Part shown: in pieces, positions 1-7,713 of the stretch
Numbering within the stretch: the first letter of the stretch is position 1
Layout: each line of letters begins with the position of its first letter
NCBI GenBank assembly: GCA_011772205.1
Contig: WVZY01000057.1
Span: forward strand, 132,190 to 196,189
Direction: 5' to 3'
Length of the DNA stretch: 64,000 bases
Source: Candidatus Latescibacterota bacterium
GTDB taxonomy: Bacteria > Krumholzibacteriota > Krumholzibacteriia > WVZY01
Notes under the pieces: generated by a model
The model's input: only the letters and a program-made list of their open reading frames with translations
Databases searched by the model: none
What the model was told of the DNA's origin: nothing
Translations under genes and position numbers: made by a program

Positions 1-786
1 CTGGTAATCCCTGTCGCGAAGCGTCTGAACCGGAGCGACGGTGATGCTGTCTCCGGTGTGCGTTCCCATGGGATCGAGATTTTCGATCGAGCAGACCACC
101 ACGTGGTTTGCGTCCCGATCCCGCATCACTTCGAGCTCGAATTCCTTCCACCCTTCGACGGACTCCTCGAGAAGCACTTCGCGAACGGGAGATTTCTGGA
201 GACCATTCCTCACGATCTCGATGAAGTCGTCTCTGTTTCTGGCCATGCCGCTTCCGCTTCCCCCGAGCGTATAGGAAGGCCTGACGATCACGGGGAGCTC
301 GAGGATGTCGATAATGGCCAGGGCTTCGTCGATGGTGGAGGCGACGGCGCTTCGCGGCGTCTCATGGCCAGCCGCATCGACCAGGGCTTTGAACTGTCTC
401 CTGTCCTCTGCGCGGCGGATCGCCTCGAGCGTCACGCCAATCAGCCGGATGTTGTATTTCTTCAGAATCCCGCTCTCGGCCAGCTGGACCGCGACATTCA
501 AAGCGGTCTGCCCGCCGAGTGTGGGGAGTATCGCATCACATGTTTCCTTTTCCAGAATCGAAGCACAGGTCTCCATGGTAATCGGCTCGATATAGGTAGC
601 ATCGGATAGTTCCGGGTCCGTCATGATCGTTGCCGGATTGCTGTTCACCAAAACGACCCGGAGTCCTTCTTCTTTGAGCGAGCGGATAGCCTGGGTCCCC
701 GAGTAATCGAACTCGCATCCCTGTCCGATGACAATCGGTCCCGAGCCGATGACCAGCACGCTCCCGATATCATGCAACCGAGGCAT
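1..786 (-). CDS. carB: Carbamoyl-phosphate synthase large subunit, N-terminal part (cut by window edge)
   Basis: The reverse strand reads [20 protein letters not shown] from an ATG at 784-786 and stays open to the left edge. This is the N-terminus of CarB, which makes carbamoyl phosphate from bicarbonate, ammonia and ATP for pyrimidine and arginine synthesis. The dinucleotide-binding-like start and the following [13 protein letters not shown] stretch are diagnostic of the pre-ATP-grasp region. Only about 262 codons are present, so the second ATP-grasp and MGS domains lie outside. The start overlaps the end of carA by 17 bases, which implies translational coupling. The ORF track omits it because the stop codon is outside the window. 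Confidence 0.95.
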   Translation of the reverse strand, partial: MPRLHDIGSVLVIGSGPIVIGQGCEFDYSGTQAIRSLKEEGLRVVLVNSNPATIMTDPELSDATYIEPITMETCASILEKETCDAILPTLGGQTALNVAVQLAESGILKKYNIRLIGVTLEAIRRAEDRRQFKALVDAAGHETPRSAVASTIDEALAIIDILELPVIVRPSYTLGGSGSGMARNRDDFIEIVRNGLQKSPVREVLLEESVEGWKEFELEVMRDRDANHVVVCSIENLDPMGTHTGDSITVAPVQTLRDRDYQ

Positions 787-1963
787 TTGTTCGTTTCCTC
801 ACTTTTTGACAAAACGCTTCGAAGATAAACACGGTGTCCTGTGGGCCTGGTGAGGCTTCCGGGTGAAACTGGACGCAGTCGATATCGCGGCTTGGATCGC
901 AAAAGCCCTCGACCGTTCCGTCGTTGGAGTTGACGTAAGTAATTTCGGCGTCCGATGTTCGCTCCAGATCATCGGAAACGGCATAGCCGTGATTCTGGCT
1001 GGTGATGGAAATCCGGCCCGTCCGGCGGCAAAGAACCGGCTGGTTCGCGCCGCGGTGGCCGAACTTCATTTTGTACGTGCGACCACCCATTGCCAAAGCA
1101 ACAATCTGATGTCCCAGGCAGATGCCGAGAATTGGAATGCTTCCCAGAAGCGATTCGACTTTGCGGATAATGCCAGGTACATCTGCCGGGTCGCCCGGCC
1201 CATTGGAAAGGACAAGGAAATCGAATCCGCCGGCGAGGATATCCTTAACATCAAAGCTCACATCGAAGACGGCTGTTTTGACACCGATTGTCTGAACCCT
1301 CTCGATGATGCTCTTCTTGGTTCCCAAATCGATGAGTGCGGCACGCAGGCCGGGTACCGCGTGCGGTGTTGGAGCAGTCACTTTGTTTGGTCCTGCTGCT
1401 GCTATCGATGATTGAAGATGTGAAGGTGTTCCCAATGCATATATAGGATTCCACGTACCGCTCACCGATTGCACGAGCGATTCTTCCGCCGAGTAGGCCT
1501 TTTCCCGGGCGAGCTCGAGGAGCTCTTCATCGGTATCCTCGGCGCTCCCGATCACGCCAATCACCGCACCGCGAGATCGGATTCGTCGAGTGATGGCCCG
1601 TGTATCCACTCCAGACAGACCGGGGAGCCCTTTTTCGACCATGAATGCCTCCAGGCTGATTCGATCTGGTCCCGGGGAGAAGTAGGGTGATAACTCTCTA
1701 ACTACCAACGCACTTGCAGCACAACTCGATCTCTCGCTGTCGGTGGAGGAAACGCCGTAGTTGCCGATTTGCGGATACGTCATGACGATCAGCTGTCCCG
1801 CATAAGACGGGTCGGTGATCACTTCCTGATACCCGGTCATGGAGGTATTGAAAACCACTTCGCCCCAAACTGGGAAGTTGCCCGAGCCAATCAAGTATCC
1901 ATCGAAACGGGCCCCATCGGCGAGGATAAGCTTCCCCTTCGGTCTGTTACGGATGGCATCCAT
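770..1963 (-). CDS. carA: Carbamoyl-phosphate synthase small (glutaminase) subunit
   Basis: This 397-residue CarA hydrolyses glutamine and channels ammonia to CarB. The N-terminal CPSase small-chain domain has the usual [15 protein letters not shown] stretch ([16 protein letters not shown]). The C-terminal class I amidotransferase domain shows the nucleophile elbow LGICLGHQ and the His/Glu of [10 protein letters not shown]. Length is normal. AAAGGA lies about ten bases before the ATG. It sits downstream of a promoter and two terminator-like hairpins, so expression is probably controlled by attenuation. It forms an operon with carB. Confidence 0.97.
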   Translation of the reverse strand: MDAIRNRPKGKLILADGARFDGYLIGSGNFPVWGEVVFNTSMTGYQEVITDPSYAGQLIVMTYPQIGNYGVSSTDSERSSCAASALVVRELSPYFSPGPDRISLEAFMVEKGLPGLSGVDTRAITRRIRSRGAVIGVIGSAEDTDEELLELAREKAYSAEESLVQSVSGTWNPIYALGTPSHLQSSIAAAGPNKVTAPTPHAVPGLRAALIDLGTKKSIIERVQTIGVKTAVFDVSFDVKDILAGGFDFLVLSNGPGDPADVPGIIRKVESLLGSIPILGICLGHQIVALAMGGRTYKMKFGHRGANQPVLCRRTGRISITSQNHGYAVSDDLERTSDAEITYVNSNDGTVEGFCDPSRDIDCVQFHPEASPGPQDTVFIFEAFCQKVRKRTNASVA

Positions 1964-2008
1964 TTGGATTCAAAGTCCTTTCTTGAGCAGAGGCCTGAGA
2001 CAGGGCAC

Positions 2009-2033
2009 AAAAAAACCGCTCGATCGAGCGGTT
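2009..2033 (-). terminator. Second leader hairpin with T-run upstream of carA (attenuator)
   Basis: The minus strand has the perfect 20-base palindrome AACCGCTCGATCGAGCGGTT running into seven T residues, a textbook intrinsic terminator. It ends about 46 bases before the carA start codon and lies downstream of the car promoter, so it can only act as a read-through-controlled attenuator of carAB. Confidence 0.8.
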
Positions 2034-2053
2034 CCGAACGGGGCGGGAAGCAC

Positions 2054-2082
2054 AAAAAAATCTCCCGCACGTTTGGGGAGAT
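2054..2082 (-). terminator. First leader hairpin with T-run upstream of carA (attenuator)
   Basis: The minus strand reads ATCTCCC, a nine-base loop, GGGAGAT, then seven T residues. It lies between the promoter at 2169-2197 and the second terminator. A GGGAAGC upstream is complementary to GCTTCCC just after this T-run and could form an alternative pairing. No PyrR-type binding loop was recognised. Confidence 0.7.
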
Positions 2083-2168
2083 GAATTCTGCCGTTTTAGA
2101 TAGCGTATCACGGCTTCCCTTTCCAGCCTCGCTGTGCCAGATTAAAAGGAACTCATTTTGTTTGCGGC

Positions 2169-2197
2169 AAGATAGCCGCACAGTGTTTGTGTGTCAA
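2169..2197 (-). promoter_or_regulatory. Sigma-70-type promoter of carAB
   Basis: TTGACA and TATCTT are separated by exactly 17 bases on the minus strand. The predicted start is near 2162, giving a leader of about 200 bases that contains both attenuator hairpins. Confidence 0.75.
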
Positions 2198-2354
2198 GAA
2201 GTTTTTACGGGGTGGGGGCATGGTGGACTGGAGTGAGATCCAGTTCAATCTTGGAGCCAGCTTCTCGGAGGGACGAGAGCATGGGTATAAATCACGTGGG
2301 TCACCCCGGGGGAGGGGATGTTTAGAGTGGAAAGCTTCTCACCTTTCTGTTCTT

Positions 2355-3113
2355 TTAACCGAGCAGCAAACTGATTCCTGCAGAGAGCTCGACACCGCTG
2401 TAGTTGTTCTCGATTCCCAGCGTCTCCGGGAAATCGGCCATCACGTTGTATCCCGCATGGACACCCACCATCAGGCGTCGACCAATCTGGATGTCGAGTC
2501 CACCTCCCAGGTAGCCGCCGAAAGTTCCCAGCGTTTTGGTAGTCTTCACCGTGTGATTGGTGTGGTTTTCTGTCTCCTTGTGGGATTCAATACCGAGGTA
2601 TGGACCTACGCTGGCGGTGATATAAGGTCGAAGAGGCGATAGAGCCGAAGAGACGGGATAGAATCGGATGCCAAACATCGCAGAGGTAATGATTACGGCG
2701 CTTTCGGATTCTCCTGAAGCCCCATCGATCGACGTTACTTCGGCGACGAGCCCCTTAAAAGTGATGTCGGTTGCCATTTTGTCATAGGCCCAATAGGCGT
2801 AGGAGAATGCCCCAACCAGGTCTTCAACGTGCGTCTTCTCCTGTATGTAAACGTGGGGTGACAATCTCTGATGCCGCCCCGAATCCCAGTATCCTGCTCG
2901 GAACTCCAGGCGGTGCCGCCCCGCGAGAGATCGATGGATGATGGCCGGATGACTGGTCGTTTCACTCGTCCCATTGAGGTCGGGGGATGAATAGGCGGAT
3001 TCGGATGGCGAGGCCCTGCCATTACCGGGCTGTACCAGCTGGGCACCCAGGAAGAACAGCACTGCAAGAATCCAAGCGCTCAAATGTTCCATCGTAAATC
3101 GAGGCGTAGGCAT
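2355..3113 (-). CDS. Small outer-membrane beta-barrel protein
   Basis: This 252-residue protein has an N-terminal signal segment (MEHLSAWILAVLFFLGAQLV). Alternating polar and hydrophobic strands follow, with glycine- and aromatic-rich turns such as GTFGGYLGGGLDIQIGRRLM. It ends GVELSAGISLLLG, typical of porin-like or OmpA-like small barrels. The family is the generic outer-membrane beta-barrel class and no specific ligand can be assigned. GAGGAGGAG precedes the chosen ATG; a second Met eight codons in is possible. It is a single gene, transcribed towards the car leader. Confidence 0.7.
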   Translation of the reverse strand: MPTPRFTMEHLSAWILAVLFFLGAQLVQPGNGRASPSESAYSSPDLNGTSETTSHPAIIHRSLAGRHRLEFRAGYWDSGRHQRLSPHVYIQEKTHVEDLVGAFSYAYWAYDKMATDITFKGLVAEVTSIDGASGESESAVIITSAMFGIRFYPVSSALSPLRPYITASVGPYLGIESHKETENHTNHTVKTTKTLGTFGGYLGGGLDIQIGRRLMVGVHAGYNVMADFPETLGIENNYSGVELSAGISLLLG

Positions 3114-3223
3114 GATTCTCCTCCTCTCTCGGCGGTAACATCACGCCCGTTGTAACGCAAGGCAATCGACTGCAAAGCCTCGACCCGTTGGGTGCGTGGA
3201 GACCGATGTGCTATGGAAGCGCT

Positions 3224-3252
3224 TTAGTATCCTCCAAAAAAATAAATATCAA
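3224..3252 (-). promoter_or_regulatory. Putative promoter of the outer-membrane barrel gene
   Basis: TTGATA, 17 bases, TACTAA on the minus strand, about 100 bases upstream of the gene ending at 2355. The rest of the 3114-3504 gap, about 390 bases, holds no supportable gene. The two short ORFs there resemble no protein I know and lack codon character. Confidence 0.5.
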
Positions 3253-3504
3253 GGTCGGCATTGTCAATATGCTGCGCCTGCAGATGCACCCCAATGATGA
3301 TTGCCGCGTGGAAAGCAAGAAAAGTTCTTCTATGAAAGACCTCCGGCCAGCAGCATTCGAGCGTGGGTTGACTCCAGTCCTCCAACTTGTCCAATCTGTG
3401 GAGTTTGATCTGGCACTACTCCCCTGAGAGAGGGCGGCACCTCTCCTCAGGATTGACATGCAAGGTCAATACGGATTCCCGGCGATAAAACCTGCCCGCG
3501 CCAA

Positions 3505-3729
3505 TTACGATCTCATCGAACTCGTCGATATCCGTATCTGCCTCAGTTGCAGCACGATTACAAAAAGCAGACCTATTGCAGCTATTTCAAGAAGACGTCC
3601 AGGAGAGTACAAACCTCTTACGAATGTGTATCCGGCAAAGTTGAGTATCCTTTCAAAAACGGCAATAGCTGCAACGATAAATGCTGCAAAGAGTAAAACC
3701 CGACGGACAACGGTTTCTAATGTATTCAT
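3505..3729 (-). CDS. Small membrane protein with two transmembrane helices
   Basis: This 74-residue protein has two hydrophobic helices (about residues 9-27 and 43-62) joined by a short basic loop, and a charged tail. AAGGAGG lies eight bases before the ATG, a strong ribosome site. It follows the lipoprotein gene by 13 bases, so the two are probably co-transcribed. It resembles small two-helix inner-membrane proteins of unknown function. No catalytic motif is visible. Confidence 0.65.
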   Translation of the reverse strand: MNTLETVVRRVLLFAAFIVAAIAVFERILNFAGYTFVRGLYSPGRLLEIAAIGLLFVIVLQLRQIRISTSSMRS

Positions 3730-3742
3730 CGGACTTGCCTCC

Positions 3743-4042
3743 TTATTTGCGGTGGAATACCCTTACTTGATCCGAAAGTTCATTTTGTATGATGTTATAA
3801 GTTGCCATTCGAATGTTACCCTCATCGTCTTCGAACCAGAGTTGAACCCAATGCCTAATATCAGGCGCGCTGCTCACTGTAATCAGCTTTCCCCAATTCG
3901 AAGGAAAGGAATCTTCGAAGGGCAATTCTTCAACAGCTACCGCCCCCATTGTCACAGGTTTCTCTTCAGTCAATTTCGCGCAAGATATATTGAGAATGAC
4001 AAGAACCGCGATGCCCAAGTATATGCTTGCTCGACGTGACAT
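3743..4042 (-). CDS. Putative small lipoprotein, unknown function
   Basis: The true start is probably the internal Met giving MSRRASIYLGIAVLVILNIS followed by Cys, because GGAGG lies just upstream. The longer ORF start has no ribosome site. The mature part of about 75 residues is acidic and contains WVQLWFEDDEGNIRMATYN, but I do not recognise a family. The lipobox is imperfect, with Asn at -3, so lipidation is likely but not certain. It is in an operon with the following two-helix membrane protein. Confidence 0.6.
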   Translation of the reverse strand: MSRRASIYLGIAVLVILNISCAKLTEEKPVTMGAVAVEELPFEDSFPSNWGKLITVSSAPDIRHWVQLWFEDDEGNIRMATYNIIQNELSDQVRVFHRK

Positions 4043-4301
4043 AAGGCCTCCTTTCTTCCGCCAAGTGAAACGCGGAACGTTTTGCACCGTTTTCCCCTTA
4101 ATCACATCAATCAACCCATATCACAGAAGTGAATCGCAGATAAAGTGATAATTTGAGAAAAACTGAAAAGAAAAATACGGCTAAGTGCTGAATATCGTGG
4201 ATGAGTTTCTGGGGGTTGGCTCCAATGTCGTGCTGAAATCTGCGCAACCACCACCAAGGGTGAGAGGCCCGGCGCTCTTTATTCATCCAGCCACAAATCA
4301 A

Positions 4302-4871
4302 TTATTCTGAAAAAAGCGCCTTTACCTTCCCCCATGTGGTTTCACGTGTGGGAACTGTGATGAGTATTGGGCGGGGGCAGCTGGCGTTACCATTGATTGT
4401 GCTCATCAATCCGGTAGGGAAAAAAGTGTTGCCGTCGCAATCCGATGCTTCAATCAGGCCGGAAGGGAATTCTGGATGTGCCAACACTGTATAATAGCAG
4501 CAGCTTGGCAGCGGGAAGCTCGCAAAATACGTGATCGACATGACGGTCGTTGGAGCGGGTTCGCACGAGAAGTGAGAAAGCACGATTCCATCCTGAGAGT
4601 TTCCGGGTGGAAGGATATAAGTTGCATCGTAGTAATCCTCTAGCCACACCGCGGTGCTCATGCAAGCCGGCATCGGAGCCGAAAAAGCGATGGTCTGCAC
4701 TTCCGGCGTCCCAGTATAGACGACGTAGAAGATGATGAGCCCGAGTCCTGGAGCAATCATATCACACTCAGCTCCTGCAGGATCGGCGTAAACAGCGATC
4801 TTGCCTCCTTGGGCGGGGACATCGTTTGTTGACAAGAGAAGAATGAGGAAAACGAATAGCAGTTTTTTCAT
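4302..4871 (-). CDS. Secreted protein with C-terminal TWGKVKALF signature
   Basis: This 189-residue protein has a clear signal peptide (MKKLLFVFLILLLSTNDVPA) and a Cys-containing beta-rich body of unknown function. It ends in PTRETTWGKVKALFSE. The same terminal pattern closes two other secreted proteins in this window (22888-23490 and 34558-35937), which suggests a shared sorting or anchoring tag. GGGAG lies upstream of the ATG. The gene stands alone. The 64-residue ORF downstream of it (4107-4301) looks spurious. Confidence 0.7.
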   Translation of the reverse strand: MKKLLFVFLILLLSTNDVPAQGGKIAVYADPAGAECDMIAPGLGLIIFYVVYTGTPEVQTIAFSAPMPACMSTAVWLEDYYDATYILPPGNSQDGIVLSHFSCEPAPTTVMSITYFASFPLPSCCYYTVLAHPEFPSGLIEASDCDGNTFFPTGLMSTINGNASCPRPILITVPTRETTWGKVKALFSE

Positions 4872-4982
4872 TTCTAAGTACGCTCCCGGCCAAATTAAAT
4901 GCTGATCGGACGGCCATTGATATCCTATCGGAAAGATGTAGCACTGCAGCGAATAGACGCTTCCAATATGTTATCTATTATA

Positions 4983-5010
4983 ATCTTAGCACATATTTAG
5001 AAATGGGCAA
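4983..5010 (-). promoter_or_regulatory. Putative extended -10 promoter of the secreted-protein gene
   Basis: TTGCCC, 16 bases, TAAGAT on the minus strand, with a TGC just before the -10 (extended -10). It lies next to a perfect 9-bp inverted repeat at 5011-5037, which may be an operator. The rest of the 4872-5174 gap is AT-rich and shows no gene. Confidence 0.4.
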
Positions 5011-5037
5011 CTTTTGCAATGATGCGACTTGCAAAAG
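5011..5037. repeat. Perfect inverted repeat CTTTTGCAA-N9-TTGCAAAAG
   Basis: The arms match over nine bases with a nine-base spacer and no T-run on either side, so it is not a terminator. Its place immediately upstream of a promoter-like sequence fits a protein-binding site. Confidence 0.5.
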
Positions 5038-5174
5038 CATTACAGTCAAGATGTATTCAGGGAATCCATCGGATTTGCTGGCGATTGGGTTTGAAAGGCT
5101 TCGCACATTATCGATCCGGGAAGGTTGAGCGAATGCACAGGAAGGTTGAGTGAATGTGATGGTTCCGCCGGCAG

Positions 5175-5378
5175 CTATCCATCACGCTTGAATATCAATT
5201 CAAAATGCTTCGCGGAGTGGGGAAGCTCGATTCCGGGTCTGAGAATCTGCACCAGCTGCCATCCCTCTCGCTCATATTCGCGGATGACATCCTGATACTT
5301 TTCTCCTCGGGGACGACTGCCAGATCCACACCTCTCTTTCAAGCGGATATATTTGCATTCATGTGCTTGTTGGATCAT
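5175..5378 (-). CDS. DUF4177-family small protein
   Basis: This protein of about 67 residues has the DUF4177 pattern: an N-terminal KYIRL strand, a central EYEREGWQLVQILRPG and a C-terminal AKHFELIFKRDG. The family is a small alpha/beta domain of unknown function. The start is taken at the sixth codon of the ORF because AGGAG sits six bases upstream. No neighbour shares its strand closely. A perfect 9-bp inverted repeat (AATAAAAAT/ATTTTTATT, 5483-5515) lies about 100 bases upstream and may be regulatory. Confidence 0.65.
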   Translation of the reverse strand: MIQQAHECKYIRLKERCGSGSRPRGEKYQDVIREYEREGWQLVQILRPGIELPHSAKHFELIFKRDG

Positions 5379-5575
5379 TACTGCTCCTCTCATGGCATCC
5401 GTCTGGTTAGGAAGAGGCGCTTGCTCTCAAGCTTCCAAAATGAGGTTCAAATACATATACGTTTGAGGAGAGCATTTTATTCAATAAAAATGATGGGGGA
5501 GGTCGGATTTTTATTAAATGCGGTCATTTGTGAGGCTTACAATTGCCGATGATTTCCCAAGTATGAAAGAACATT

Positions 5576-5818
5576 TCAAGCGTCCGTTGGGGCCGCCCGA
5601 AGTTGTCGGGCTAAGGAGGTTGCTGGGGTAAGTACTTTCACTTTGGGAAAGTCGACATCTGTCCAGGCGACGTGGTGGATGTCATTGATGAAAGTTTTGA
5701 GCCCCACGAGTGCAATGATCTCGGTGATCTCCACGTCGCTATAACCTGCTTCGCGCACGCGAGCCAGATCCTCGTCCGTTGCATTTCCGCGGGCCTCCAC
5801 GAGCAGCCGGGCAGACCT
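5576..5818 (-). pseudogene. C-terminal remnant of an AhpD-like/carboxymuconolactone decarboxylase-family protein
   Basis: The reverse strand encodes ARLLVEARGNATDEDLARVR and then EAGYSDVEITEIIALVGLKT, matching the C-terminal third of AhpD-like peroxidase-related proteins. The catalytic CxxC/His part that should precede it is missing. Reading upstream reaches a TAA at about 5845 with no start codon or ribosome site except a GTG at 5800. I therefore call it a decayed fragment. The neighbouring intergenic DNA is AT-rich. Confidence 0.6.
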
Positions 5819-5934
5819 GAAAATGATTTCTTCTTTCGGTTTTTATTAGGCAGGATGCACGCCGTATTGCGGGAACTGAACAAGCCTATTATTAATAAGC
5901 AGTTGAAGCATTCCAGCTCTGATCCAGATTGCAC

Positions 5935-5984
5935 CGAAATATCGTTAATACTATTTTAGCGTTGACAATAATCGAAATATCGTT
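5935..5984. repeat. Direct repeat CGAAATATCGTT (two copies) upstream of the EBP gene
   Basis: The identical 12-mer occurs at 5935-5946 and 5973-5984, 38 bases apart, just upstream of the EBP start codon, with a TTGACA between them. It is a candidate regulator-binding pair. No convincing -10 follows the TTGACA. Confidence 0.4.
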
Positions 5985-5997
5985 GTTCATTGCCCCC

Positions 5998-7626
5998 ATG
6001 GAACTGCCTCCGGGATACAAACCCGACTTCGAATCCTTCAAAGACCTCTTGCTGGAGATGGCGCAGGAGCGTGACCTCGACGCTATTTTGAAACTCGCCG
6101 TTTCCAGATTGGCCGCCCGGCCGCACATGGGACTCGCCAGGATTTGGCTCGTAAAATCGGGGGATATCTGTGTGAGGTGCCCGATGCGGACCGAATGTCC
6201 TGATCAGACCTTATGCCTCCACCTGGTAGCCAGCGCTGGGCGTCCCTTTGCAGAGGCATCTGCAAACTGGTCGCGCCTGAACGGTGAGTTCAGCCGGTTT
6301 CCACTTGGCGTCCGCAAGATCGGTAGGATTGGGGCCAGTGGGGTGCCCGTTCACATCGAAGATGTGGGGAGGGATATAGGATGGATGGCCAAGCCGGATT
6401 GGCTCAAGAAGGAAGGGATACGGAGTTTTTCGGGCCAGCCTCTCGTTTACAAAGGAGAGACGATCGGTGTGATCGCCGTCTTTTCGCGCATCAAACTTTT
6501 AGAGGAAGGTCTTTTCTGGTTGAGAATGATCGCCGACCACCTCGCCGCCGCCATCGCCAACGCCCGCGCGTTTGAAGAAGTCGATCGCCTTCGGCGAAAG
6601 CTTGAGCTCCAAAATGCGTACCTTCAGGAGGAAATGCTCGAACTCCAAGCATATGGAAACATCGTGGGCAAAAGTCCCGCGCTCAAAAATGTGCTCCGTC
6701 AAATCGAGATGGTCTCGCCGACGGATGCCGGCGTGCTGATCGTGGGAGAATCGGGTACGGGCAAGGAGCTCGTTGCCCGTGAGATCCACCGCAACAGCAC
6801 GCGGAGCGCTAAACCGATGATCAAAGTGAACTGTGCAACAATTCCGCGAGAGCTCTATGAGAGCGAGTTTTTCGGGCATGTGAGAGGCGCCTTCAATGGA
6901 GCGGTGAGGGACCGCGCAGGTCGATTCGAGCTGGCCCACGAGGGAACATTGTTTCTCGATCAGGTTGGCGAGATCCCCCTCGAGCTGCAGGGTAAGCTGC
7001 TTCGCGTTCTGCAGGAGGGTCAATATGAGCGCGTGGGAGACGAGCGAACACGTCAGGTTGACGTACGTATCATTGCGGCCACGAACAAAAACCTGAAAAA
7101 GGAAATTCAGGAAGGGCGGTTTCGGAAGGACCTTTACTACCGGCTCAATGTCTTTCCGATCGAAGTCGCGCCGCTGAGGCACCGAAAAGAAGATATTCCT
7201 CTTCTAGCGGAGCGCTTTCTGAAACAGGCAACCCAGAAACTGAGCTGGCCCCGGCCCCGACTCACTCAGGCCAATATGCTACAGCTGCGAGATTATGATT
7301 GGCCGGGAAACGCAAGGGAATTGCAGAACATCATCGAACGTGCAGTGATTACGTCCCGGTCACGAACCCTTCGCTTTGACTTTCCTGCTGGGGACATGCC
7401 ACGCGAAGCTTCGCTTCCACCCATCCCACCCCCACCGAAAGATGATGCGCCGCCTTTTGTGACCGCTGCGGAGATACGGCACCTCGAAAAAGAAAATCTT
7501 CTCGCCGTTTTGGAACTCACGAAGTGGAAGATCTATGGACGGGGCGGTGCCGCCGAATTGCTCGGCATGAAGCCGACGACGTTGTTTTCTAAAATCAAAA
7601 AGATGGGGCTAAAAAAGCCCGGTTAA
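5998..7626 (+). CDS. GAF-domain sigma-54 enhancer-binding protein with altered key motifs
   Basis: This is a sigma-54-dependent activator of about 542 residues. An N-terminal GAF sensor contains a cysteine cluster ([10 protein letters not shown]...CLHL) that could bind metal or an Fe-S centre. A central AAA+ domain (Walker A GESGTGKE, about residue 250) and a C-terminal Fis/FhlA-type helix-turn-helix ([14 protein letters not shown]) follow. Two signature motifs are changed. The sigma-54 contact loop is GAFNGA instead of GAFTGA. Walker B is LFLDQVGE where families have LFLDE, so the catalytic Glu is Gln. The ATG at 5998 is chosen over the upstream TTG by alignment, though no strong ribosome site is visible. 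It could be a DNA-binding protein with weak or no activation activity. Confidence 0.85.
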   Translation: MELPPGYKPDFESFKDLLLEMAQERDLDAILKLAVSRLAARPHMGLARIWLVKSGDICVRCPMRTECPDQTLCLHLVASAGRPFAEASANWSRLNGEFSRFPLGVRKIGRIGASGVPVHIEDVGRDIGWMAKPDWLKKEGIRSFSGQPLVYKGETIGVIAVFSRIKLLEEGLFWLRMIADHLAAAIANARAFEEVDRLRRKLELQNAYLQEEMLELQAYGNIVGKSPALKNVLRQIEMVSPTDAGVLIVGESGTGKELVAREIHRNSTRSAKPMIKVNCATIPRELYESEFFGHVRGAFNGAVRDRAGRFELAHEGTLFLDQVGEIPLELQGKLLRVLQEGQYERVGDERTRQVDVRIIAATNKNLKKEIQEGRFRKDLYYRLNVFPIEVAPLRHRKEDIPLLAERFLKQATQKLSWPRPRLTQANMLQLRDYDWPGNARELQNIIERAVITSRSRTLRFDFPAGDMPREASLPPIPPPPKDDAPPFVTAAEIRHLEKENLLAVLELTKWKIYGRGGAAELLGMKPTTLFSKIKKMGLKKPG

Positions 7627-7713
7627 GTCAAGGGACGCGCATGTCTTCCAGGGAGAGCGATTCATTGACCGGACAGCGTTTCTTCTCTCCGGCTGGGATA
7701 ATCGGCCAGCTGA

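Noticed and set aside
1891-2181. 96-residue ORF overlapping the car leader, possible leader peptide
   Set aside because: It runs through both hairpins and into carA in another frame, lacks a ribosome site, and its residues give no sign of an amino-acid-run leader peptide.
3188-3459. Two short overlapping ORFs on opposite strands
   Set aside because: No ribosome site, no family resemblance, and a promoter for the neighbouring gene lies inside.
4107-4301. 64-residue ORF between the lipoprotein and the secreted protein
   Set aside because: Odd composition and no ribosome site; probably untranslated downstream sequence.
7604-7620. GGGCT-A-rich-AGCCC hairpin at the end of the first EBP
   Set aside because: It lies within the last codons and has no T-run after it.
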